Positions 21,360 to 30,514 of a DNA stretch of 64,000 bases are shown here, piece by piece. This DNA is from Halichoerus grypus. Taxonomy: Eukaryota; Chordata; Mammalia; Carnivora; Phocidae. The notes under the pieces were generated by a model. The model ran no database searches. It was given only the letters and a program-made list of their open reading frames with translations, and was not told the origin of the DNA. Position 1 is the first letter of the stretch, and every line of letters begins with the position of its first letter. Location: contig NC_135715.1 in the NCBI RefSeq assembly GCF_964656455.1, forward strand, positions 80,330,414-80,394,413, read 5' to 3'. The position numbers were made by a program, and so were the translations under genes.

Positions 21360-24345
21360 GCAGCATTCCCGGGGTGGACAGAGCTCACTCCCCAAAACTC
21401 TTTCTGAGGTGGCAGCTTCAACCTGGCTCAGTCACTCCCCACTTAGACTGGCTGCCTGATGGGGTCCCGGGCTACCATAATCAAGGCTCTTGGGTGTCTC
21501 TCACTGGAGGAAATCTCAACCCATCCTGCACTGCCTTGCCTGACAGGGCAGTCCAGATTCCTCTAGGTGTGTCTTCAGGGGGAAGAATTGGCGCATCTGT
21601 GCAGACTAGCACTTGTAATTAGGCCGTGTCCTGGTCCCCCAGTAGCTCACTACTAGAACTCAGCCTGTCCCTACAGATGCCCTGGTTCAGATTCCAGGCT
21701 CCCCTGACCTGTGTCTCCCACACATGTGCAGTATGTACTCTGTCAGCTGGCCTTTGGCTCTTGGGACCTGTTAGGCTCAGGCTGGTCCCCCAAAGCTGCA
21801 TAGCCTCCAGAGGGGACAGTGCCCAATGCCCCCCGAATCTTCCTGAGGGCAGCTTTAAACTGGGGACTACCAGTCCCCGTTTGGACTGACTGCCTGATAG
21901 TGGCCTGGGCTGACCGATAAGCAAGTCTCTCAGTGAAGGAGACCCTAGCCAGGGGGCTGGGCTGATGCAGGCAGGGCACTACCATTTCCTCCATCTCGGC
22001 CTTCAGGGGGACCATGCCCACTTGTGCCGAGTGGAGCTTCCAGTTAGGCACAAACTTGGTCCTGCAAGAGCTGAATCCTGTGATCAGGACTCCAAGACCC
22101 TTGCCAGTTCCAGATCCCTCCCGATACTGGTCTGCACAGCTGCGCATGCACAGCAGGTAGTCCTTCTGCAGACCTTGGGCACTGGGGCCCTCTGGGCCTG
22201 GGGAGTTAGTGCTTGTCCCCAAATGCTTGCATAGTGTAGAGGATGGGAGAGCCCCCCACTCCCAATCATTCTGAGGCAGCAGGTGCCAATTGGTGGCACT
22301 CAGGCATCAGTTGAAGCTGTTACCCCTGAGTCTGCATTGTGTGAAGGGAGGTCTCAGTTCCTGGATCCTCCAGGAGAAGATTCATGCAGGGATCCGATCC
22401 ATGCTTGAATCGAGGCAGTCAGCAGGGATGTAGCAAGCACCAAACACCTAATTAAAGTGGAAGTCCACTCTCAAGGTGGGAGGATGGGAAAGTTCTGGGA
22501 GGTGGGACTGATGTAGGAAAGAACGTTAGGGGTCAAATCCAATGGCCAAGAAAGAATTCTTGAGACCTCTTTGGTGCAAAAAGGTGGTTTTATGAAAGCT
22601 CAGGAAGAACTGCACTGGGGTCATGAGGAGTGGCCCATTATATACTTTCAAGTTGGGAGGGGGTTAGGGATAGGGTAAGTCTCTAAGGAACTTTGGAAGC
22701 AAGGTTTCCAGGACCTTGAGGGGGCTAGCTATTGTTGGGAAAAGGTCATTTATTACCACCTAATAAAACCTGAGTCATGAGAACCTTCAGATGTATATCC
22801 GTGGGCCATCTGCTTGGGGTGTGATTACCAACACATATCTTGAGGGGTTTAGAGAGAAAGGAAGTTTCCGAAGGAAGTTTTATATGCTAAAGTTGGACCT
22901 ACAGGATCTGGGGGTTGGGGGTGCTTTCAGGATAGGGTTGCCTTTCCCCCTTAGCAAAGTATCAATAGAGGCAGTTGAGTCCCTAGAGGAATGTCCCTCT
23001 GCCTGTTTCAAGGGTTTATCAGTGGGCTGTAGGTATAAGGAAATTTAATAATTTTTCTTCTGCCTTTGTTCCCCACATCAGTGCTGGGCCCTGAGGTTGC
23101 TTTGGGATTAGATACCACAGGGTCTCTCGGGGCTGGAGTAGCTGTGAGGGACAGGGGTGTGCTCTCTAATAGAGGCTGCTTGGATCATGTGGGAGACTCC
23201 TCCCACAGGCTGGGAGGTGGAGTTTTTGACTCTACAAGATTTCTACCCCAGTAGAGCTCCTGGTTTCCTCCATCCCTGACTTCGTGGCAGGATCCATCCT
23301 TCCTGCAGCATTTCTAGGTGCCTGTTTGGAGACAGCCCTGCTCTGGCTGCAAGGTGAGCAAACCCCAGGTCCTTGCACCATGGAGCCTCCACTGGAGGCC
23401 CGAGCACAGTGCGGTGCGGGCACAGCCGGTGAGTTTCTTCCTACCATGGGGCCCAAGCAACCCAGTGGAGAGGGACTTGTGGTGAACAAGAATGGATGAA
23501 GACCCCCGAGAATGGGAAATGTGTGACTTCAGCCTGAGAGGCCACCAGCTTCCCCTGGAGCTCACCTGCTTGCAGGGCAGCACAGAGCAGGTGGGAGGGC
23601 CTCCGGCCCCAGATTTGGGGAGCACTGTCCCCAGCTCACTCCCTGAGAATCACACTGAGGCGGCAGCTGCAAATCCTTATTTGGACTTGTAGCCTAATCG
23701 GGTCCAGGGCTCTTCCAGAACCAGGGAACCCAGAGGACTCTCCTTGGAAGAATCACCTTCCAGCCAACTAGCGCCGCCCTGGGAATATATTCTAGTCTCT
23801 TCCAGCTGTGCCTTTGGGAAACTTATGCTCATTTCTGCAGGTTATGCCTTGAAGTTAGACATACCCCTTATCCCTGTAGAGACGGAGCCTATGACCTGGA
23901 CACTCGCCTTGTTCCAGATCCCAGGCAACCCTGAACCGCTAGGCCCACAGGCACAGTCCATGCACAGTGCGTCTGGACCGGTTGCCTGATTGGGGACCAG
24001 GTGTCTCCCTTGCCAGACAGCCCAGCTGTCTCTTATTGCCAGCCAGTGGCCCTTCCTTGCCCTGGCTAGTCCAGTATCCTCCAGCTGTGCCTGAGGTGAG
24101 CCTAGGCTGTGTTGTGCATAGAAGGCATGTGACTGTACCAACCCCTTGTACCCCGAGCGCCAGCTCCTGGAACCAGCGTCTGCAAACCCTTGCCCTGTTC
24201 CAGATCCCTGGGAGCCCTGCACTGAGCAGCCCTGCATGTGCAGGGCACACTCCTTCAGCAGGTCTTGGGCAGCTGGGGCCTGGCCCCAAGCAACTGCCCA
24301 GTATGCTTGGTAGGGGGAGCCCAGCCCCAGAATCTTTGTGAGGTA
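21360..24345 (+). repeat. Degenerate tandem array of about 0.3-0.45 kb units (left part)
   Basis: A recurring cassette (GGCAGCTTYAACCTGG, then CCCCRYTTGGACTGGCTGC and CTGATGGGGTCCCGGGCT, then a TCTCNCTGGAGRA stretch) occurs at 21,411 and 21,847. More diverged forms are near 23,658 and 23,960. Spacing varies from about 300 to 440 bp. It is GC-rich and not obviously coding. The array resumes at 25,912 after an L1 insertion. Confidence 0.6.
22440..23075. mobile_element. LTR-like element embedded in the array
   Basis: This roughly 630-bp non-array stretch has LTR-like organisation: a GACCTCTTTGGTGCAAAAAGG segment, a long mid-region with AATAAAACC near 22,761, and a T-rich, pyrimidine-rich end. 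No internal retroviral genes are adjacent. I cannot name the family, and the ends are approximate. Confidence 0.4.
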
Positions 24346-24349
24346 GCAG

Positions 24350-25910
24350 TTTTATTTTTTATTTTTTCAGTTTAATCAATTTCTAAATTGAAGTATCATT
24401 GATACACATTATCTTCTAGTTTGAGGTGGATCAACATCAGAGTGATCCAGTAGTTTTATACATTATGAAATGATCCTTAGGGTAAGTCTAGTTACCATCC
24501 GTCATCTTACAAAGTGACTGGAATTATATTGACCATATTCCCTATGTGTATATTCCATCCCCATGACCTGTTTATTTTATAACTCGAAGTTTGTACTGCT
24601 TAATCCCCTCACCTGTATCATCTGCCCCTGACCCCTTCTTCCCCCTCTGGTAACCAACAGCTTGCTTCCTGCATCTATGAGTCTGGTTCTGTTTTGTTTT
24701 GTTTCATTGTTTTGTTTTTTAGATTCCACATATAAGTGAAATCCTAGTAGATTTGTTTTTCTGTGATTCATTTTACTTAGCATAATACTCTTAGGTCCAT
24801 TCAAGTTGTTGCAAATGTTAAGATTGCATTCATTTTTCCGGCTGAGTTATATTCCTTATGTATACATACCTCATCTTCTTTATACATTTATCAACAGACA
24901 CTTAGGGTTGCATCAGTATCTTGGTCCTTGTAAATAATGCTGCCAGAAACACAAGGATGTGTATATCTTTCCGGATGGGTGTTTTTTTGTTTTCTTCATG
25001 TATATACCCAGAAGTGGAATTGCTGGGTCATACAGTATTTCTATGTTTAATTTTTTGAGGACCTTCCATAATGGCTGCACCAATGCACATTCCCAGCAAC
25101 AGTGTGCGAGGGTTCCATTTTCTCCACATCCTCGCCAACACTTGTTATTTTTTGTCTTTTTGGTAATAGCCACTCTGACAGGTAGGAAGTCATATCTCAT
25201 TGTGGTTTTGATACGCATTTCCCTGATGATCAGTGATGTTGAACAGCTTTTCGGAAGCCTGTTGGCCACCTGTGTTTTCTTTGGGAAAGAGTCGATGAAG
25301 TCTTCTACCCATGTTTAAATAAGGTTATTTGTGGTTTTGGCATGAAGTTGTATAAGTTCTTTACATATTCTCAGTATTAACTCTCACTGGATGTACCTTT
25401 TGCATATGTTTTCTCCCATTCACTGGGTTGCCTTTTCCTTATGTTGTAGGTTTCTTTTGTTGTGCAAAAGCTGTTCAGTTTGCTATTACGGCACTTGTTT
25501 ATTTTAGCTTCTGTGGCCCTTGCCTGAGGGGACTGGTCCAAAAAGTATATTGCTAAGACCAATGTCAAAGAGCTTCCTGACTATGTTTTCTTCTAGGAGT
25601 GTTATGGTTTCCGTCTTAACAGTCAAGTTTGTAATTGATTTTGAGTTTATTTTTGTGTATGCCGGAAGACAGTAGTCCAGTTTCATTCTTACGCATGTCC
25701 AGTCTTTCCAACACCCTTTATTGAAGACACTGTCCTTTCCCCCTTGTATGGACTTGCCTCCTTTGTCATCAGTTGATGGACCTTTATATGCATGGCTTCT
25801 CCTGGGCTCTCTGTTCGATTCCATTCACCTGTATGTCTGAGTACCCTACTGTTTTGATTATTAGAGTTTCGTAGTAGAGTTTGAAATCAGGCAATGTGAT
25901 ACCTCCATGG
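24350..25910 (-). mobile_element. LINE-1, antisense, 5'-truncated
   Basis: The element starts at its 3' end with T-rich sequence (24,351-24,370), then antisense 3' UTR, then the ORF2 C-terminal region: AATTGCTGGGTCATA, ACCTTCCATAATGGCTGCACC, AATAGCCACTCTGACAGG and TTTTGTTGTGCAAAAGCTG. Three broken minus frames cover 24,913-25,824. Flanks AGGTAGCAGTTTT (24,341) and AGGCTGCAGTTTT (25,911) look like a target-site duplication of array sequence. Confidence 0.9.
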
Positions 25911-26650
25911 AGGCTGCAGTTTTCAACTGGCCAGAGTCAGAACCCGTTTGGACCCACTCTGGATGGGGTCCCGGGCTTGACCAGCAGTAAAGGCTCCCCA
26001 GTGTGTCTTGCTGGAAGATGCCCTACCCAGCCTGTCTGGCTCTGTCCTGGCAAGATTGGTTTCTCCATCTCTGCCCTCAATGGAAAACTGTGTAATTAGA
26101 GTTTGGAATGAGGCAGGTGGCCTTGTGCCCCCAGAAGCCTGCTCCAGTGACCGGCCTCTCCCGTTTCTTGCCCTGTTGATGCGCAGCGTGTGCATGCGCA
26201 GTAAGAACCCCATCTGGCAGGCTTGGGCAGGCCTAGGTAGCTCAGGCTGCTTCCCAACCACCTGCATACCTTCCAGGGTAGAGGGAGTCAACCCCCCAAA
26301 TTTTTCGGAAGCAGCTTTTAAATGGTGACAGTCAGCCTGATGGGGTCCAAGGCTTCCCACACTCAGTATTCCCAGGTCTCTCATATGGGGCCGGGGCTGC
26401 TTTTGTCAGTTGCCTGCTCCGTCCTGGCAAAGCAGTGCAGATACTCGTGGTTCTACTGTAGGGGAAAAGATGAGCATTTGTGTAGCTTAGTGCTTGGAAG
26501 TTGGCATATGTCGAGTACCCCCCTCGATCTCATGGTTAATTTTGGTGTGTGGGCCCCACTACCCTGGTGACCAGGGACCAGCCCCGGCTCCAGGGGCCTG
26601 CAGTGCCCTCAGTGCCTCGGGTGAGCTGAGAGGAGAGTGCTGCGCATGCG
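25911..26650 (+). repeat. Degenerate tandem array (right part)
   Basis: The cassette CAACTGG...CGTTTGGACC...GATGGGGTCCCGGGCT at 25,928-25,980 and its next copy at about 26,308 continue the array across the L1. TGCGCATGCGC (26,642-26,652) and GTGCATGCGCAG (26,190-26,201) are NRF1-like and recur in related form at 22,141. Confidence 0.6.
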
Positions 26651-27571
26651 CCAGCTTGGGGCAGAGTAGCCAGTGATGTGGAACAGGACAAGCGTGGGGA
26701 GAGTTCGCCTGAATGTAGGGCTTGAGGTTCCTTGACTATGACCCTGTAGCTTCCAATCAGGACGAGAGTGACCTGGGGGCAGCGAGAACAGGATCAGCAG
26801 TCAGCAGGACTGAGAGTCTAGACAGACTTTGAAACACAAGGGAGTCCCCCAACAGAAGGGGGATCCTGTGATGCCAGTGGGTTCTTCCAGGTCAGAAGGC
26901 CATAGCGGGCCCAGTGATCCCAGGTCCACCCAGACTCGAGGGAGGGCCGGGCTGCACAGTGCAGGTCCTGACCCAGGCAGCCTATTCTGGGCTCCCGCAG
27001 TTGGGGCTCCCCCCAACCTCCTCAATGATCCCCAAGGCCAGAGGTTGGGATGCAGGTGGTGGGAAGTAAGGTCTTCTCCTTGGGGAGACTCAGAGCCTCC
27101 TACTACGGCTTGACGAAGGGAGGGAAAGTTCTTCTCTACCCTCAAGGTCTTAGCAGGACTAAGAATTAAAATTGCATGAGTCAGATTAATAGGATAATGA
27201 TTGGAAGCCCAATAATGCAACTGAGACTCAAAGAAGGGACCAAGGCAGGCAGTTTTACCCATTTGACAAAGTGACAATAAATCTGTGAGGCATCGACAGG
27301 ACAAAGAACCCTGAGCTTTGGGAGCTTGGATTAGTAAGGAATTCTAGACAGAGTTTGGGCTGGAGCAGTACATGGTAAAAAGTAACGGGTTGTTTCTAAA
27401 GCCTTTTGGGCTCTAAATTCCCCACCTCTGGGGATAAGGCAGTCTCTTTACGTCCTGCTTCAGAGAGGGTACCTGTTCCATGCGAGATGTATTTCCTGCT
27501 GCCAGGGGAAGGTCTAAGTGTCCTTGCACAGGCTGTGTCCTAAGTCACCTTTATGGAAAATATTCAGTATG
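26651..27571. other. Unassigned, possibly LTR-like DNA
   Basis: A 167-codon minus frame (26,801-27,304) spans a GC-rich to AT-rich transition and has no domain I know. The segment around 27,150-27,560 has repeat-like texture but could not be matched to a family. Confidence 0.35.
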
Positions 27572-27692
27572 CCAGGGGCACCTGGCTGGCTCAGTCAGTG
27601 GAGTGTGGGACTCTGTATCTTGAGGTCATGTGTTTGAGACCCAGGTAGGGTGTAGGGATTGCTTAAAAATAAAATCAGAAATACATAAATAA
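27572..27692 (+). mobile_element. SINEC fragment, sense
   Basis: AGGGGCACCTGGCTGGCTCAG head, GAGGTCATGTGTTTGAGACCC and an A-rich tail. Short flanking similarity (CAGTATGCCA / CAGTATACCA) may be the target-site duplication. Confidence 0.85.
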
Positions 27693-27778
27693 ATAACCAG
27701 TATACCAAAATGGCACATTTTGGGGCAACCTGTCCGCGGCCTCTGCAATAAACTGGGGAGATTTCCTGGTCTGCACAG

Positions 27779-27850
27779 GATCCCTGGAGGTTGTCCCCGG
27801 GAGATGTGGGTGCGGTCTCCTTAGCTGTGTTCAAGCAAATGGGCAAACAG
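27779..27850 (+). other. Exon-like 72-bp segment
   Basis: A pyrimidine-rich acceptor (TTTCCTGGTCTGCACAG) precedes it and a good donor (CAG|GTGAGC) follows. The 72 bases are one open 24-codon, phase-0 block starting DPWRLSPGD and ending FKQMGKQ. I cannot assign a protein family and found no partner exon nearby, so it may be chance or an exon of a decayed gene. Confidence 0.25.
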
Positions 27851-28094
27851 GTGAGCAGACAGCGGCTCCTGCGGCCCTCGTCCTGTCCCTGTCCTCCTTC
27901 CCCCATGCCCAGGACCAAGACTGGGGCTGTCTCTGCCCCTCTGCGCAGCTGTCCTGCTGTGGGCCCCCAGGGAAGCTCACCCCTTCCTGATGTGTAAAGG
28001 ACGGGTGGGGACCCCAGGCACACAGTGGGACCTCTTCAGGCCCTGCCTCTTTTCGCCTGTGGGACCCTGGGGGAAAGGTCATGGCAGAAGGGGG

Positions 28095-28180
28095 AGCTAG
28101 GAACTGGGTCCCAGCCCTAGCTCTGCCAGACTCTCTGCGTGGCCTTCGGGGTAGTCATTCATCCCACTGCCCAGGACTCC
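28095..28180 (+). mobile_element. MIR SINE fragment, sense
   Basis: ACTGGGTCCCAGCCCTAGCTCTGCCAGACTCTCTGCGTGGCCTTCGGG matches the MIR phrase GGTTCGAATCCCGGCTCTGCCACTTACTAGCTGTGTGACCTTGGG. Confidence 0.8.
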
Positions 28181-28187
28181 CTTTACT

Positions 28188-28450
28188 TTTCTTTTTTTTT
28201 CCCCCCGAGTTTCTCGGAAAGAATTAGCGATTGATCAGTTGCATGTAACAGCCAGTGCTCATGACACCAAGTGCCCTCCTTAATGCCCATCGCCCAGTTA
28301 TCCTTCCCCCACATCTCCCCTCCAGCAACCCTCAGTTTGTGTCCTAGAGGTCAGCCTCTCTGATGGTTTGCCTCTCTCTCATTTTCACCTGATTTCATTT
28401 TTCCTTCCTTTCCCCTATGTTCATCGGCTATGTCCCTTTTCTTCACTAAG
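28188..28450 (-). mobile_element. LINE-1 3' UTR fragment, antisense
   Basis: T-rich leader, then GATCAGTTGCATGTAACAGCCAGTGCTCATGACACCAAGTGCCCTCC and the CCCTCAGTTTGT phrase, is the reverse of the carnivore L1 3' UTR. It is 5'-truncated to a few hundred bases. Confidence 0.88.
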
Positions 28451-29153
28451 TGAGGAGGCTAGACTTGCTGGCCATTAGTCATTTCTAGGGCTGCCTCCAG
28501 GCTTTGCTGGTGTCTGGAGGGGGTTGGGGTTGCCCCAGTACCACATGCCTCAGGGCTCCAGGGCCCTGTCTGCTCCCTCCCCCCACACCCTCCACCCCAT
28601 TTACCTGCAGCTCCCCCAGCAAGAGAGGTCAGGCTCCCTCTCCCACAGGGCAGATGGCTCCTGGGCCAAACCCCTTCCTGGCCACACCCCCTGCTGCCTC
28701 TTCCTGCACACCTCCCTCCCTCCGTCTTCCCTGTCCTCCTCCCCTCCATCTCAGCCCAGGACTCCCAGATGCTCTTCCATGGAGATTTCTGGATCTGGAC
28801 TCCTGACCACAGGCCTCCTGACACCCCCGCCCCCAGATTACACATTCTGTCTCTGGCATATTAGGATGGCCATGGGTAAGTCAGACCACTGTCCCTTCGG
28901 GCTAGTCCACACCAAGGCTGACTGCCACCTAGCTTGCTCATGGCCTTCAGCCACCAGTGTCCTGTGTCTCTGAGACAGACTGCTGGGGGCAGCTTGGACC
29001 CTGCCCCTGTCTCTATAGTGAGGCCCCTCCAGTAGGCCTGCTCCTTAGATCCCCACCGGCCGTTCTCCCAAGTTCGAAGGTCCTCTACTCCCCATTTTAC
29101 TTGGAGTCTTTGCTCAAATTCTCCTGACATCTGGGAAACCTCACCTTCCAAGT
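28451..29153. other. GC-rich unique DNA
   Basis: C-rich plus-strand sequence with many CCTCC/CCCACC tracts. Both strands have overlapping frames of 76-149 codons, which is the expected result of GC richness, and no domain is seen. Acceptor-like CCCACAG and TACCTGCAG sites occur but no consistent exon could be built. Confidence 0.45.
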
Positions 29154-29386
29154 AGAAAAATCCTGTGTTCGGGGCGCCTGGGTGGCTCAGACGGTTAAGC
29201 GTCTGCCTTTGGCTCGGGTCATGATCTCAGGGTCCTGGGATCCAGCCCCGCATCGGGTTCCCTGCTCAGCGGGGAGCCTGCTTCTCCCTCTGCCTCTACC
29301 TGCTGCTTCCTCTGCTTGTGCTCTCTCTCTCTCTGTCAAAAATAAATAAAATTAAAAAAAAAAAAAGAAAGAAAAATCCTGTGTTC
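29154..29386 (+). mobile_element. Young SINEC with perfect target-site duplication
   Basis: The element (29,171-29,369) has the GGGGCGCCTGGGTGGCTCAG head, the CATGATCTCAGGGTCCTGGG core, a (CT)n segment and an AATAAATAAAATT tail. It is flanked by a perfect 17-bp repeat, AGAAAAATCCTGTGTTC, at 29,154-29,170 and 29,370-29,386. Confidence 0.97.
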
Positions 29387-30149
29387 CCCTTCCAGTTCCC
29401 TGGCTTCTAGTTTTCCAATCTCTCCTCTTCTATGTCTCTCAGAACCTGGTGTTTGTCCTTCTTATGTCCCTGAGCTTCCAGATCCTTCCAGACATTCCTG
29501 GCCAGTATCTCAGTATCTCCCTGTTGGTTTTCCTCTGCCTGTCAGGTCAGGAATCTATTAGTAACATTCAGTCCTTTATAGAAAATAAAGGGCTTTCGCA
29601 CTCATCACCGTGTCGCTGTTCTAATGTCTGGCCTTTGGGTCCCGCTCCCTCACCACTTATTTAACTCTTTGAGAGGGGGCTTCTCCTGTGCACTCAGCCT
29701 TGGGTGATAAGCTTTGCATAGGAGACATCTGATGAACATTTACAGAGTAATATGTGACTGCCTTGGTCTTGATGGCACCACGCTTAGAAGGTTACTTCCT
29801 GTAATGAAGAGGCTGTGCAGCCCCGGAGAGTGCAGAGAAGGAAAGAAGGGAAGTGGGAGGAGTGCTGGACAGGGATGTGGGGAGACCCCTGTGGGTGAGT
29901 AGCAGGGAGCATGCTGCCCCCTTGTGGCCCACCACCGGCAGGACAGCCGGAGGCATTCCTGGGATCCCAATTCTCAGTTTGTGCTCTCAAGACCCTTCCT
30001 CACTTGAAAAATTATTGAAGATATCGAAGAGTTTTTCATTACGTGGGTTACATGTATTAATATCTCCAATATTAGAATTTTTAAGATTTAAAATACTTCT
30101 TAATTCACTTAAAATAGTATTGGCTGACCCATCTTAACACAGGTTTGTT
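29387..30149. other. Unique DNA, no gene recognised
   Basis: Only short frames without domains. Around 30,000-30,080, CTTGAAAAATTATTGAAG...GTGGGTTACATG reads like an ancient interspersed repeat, which I cannot name securely. Confidence 0.4.
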
Positions 30150-30445
30150 TGTTTAATTTTAATTGTAGTTAGAGATCATACAGTGCAAAATGGGTTTCTG
30201 TTGTAGAATTCAGAGATTCATCACGTACATACAACCCCAGTGCTCATCACAACAAGTGCCCTCTTTAATACCCATCACCCATCTAGCCTACCGCACACCC
30301 ACCTCCTTCCATCAACCCTCAGTTTGTATCCTTAAGAGTCTCCTGTAGCTTGTTTCCGTCTCTCATTTTTTTTCTTTTCCCCCTTCCCATATGTTCATCT
30401 GTTTCATTTCTTAAATTCCACATACATCTTATATTAACACATGTT
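30150..30445 (-). mobile_element. LINE-1 3' UTR fragment, antisense
   Basis: AGTGCTCATCACAACAAGTGCCCTCTTTAATACCCATCACCC and the CAACCCTCAGTTTGT phrase match the carnivore L1 3' UTR in reverse. It ends with TTAAATTCCACATAC. Confidence 0.88.
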
Positions 30446-30514
30446 TAAAGTGAAAAATACTTATGTATTTTTAAAAAGCTAGTGAGAAGAGTGATTTTTT
30501 TACATTTTTTGCAC

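Noticed and set aside
20751..21421. Frames of 108-203 codons over the purine tract at 20.8-21.4 kb
   Set aside because: Same cause: simple-repeat translation with no splice or domain evidence.
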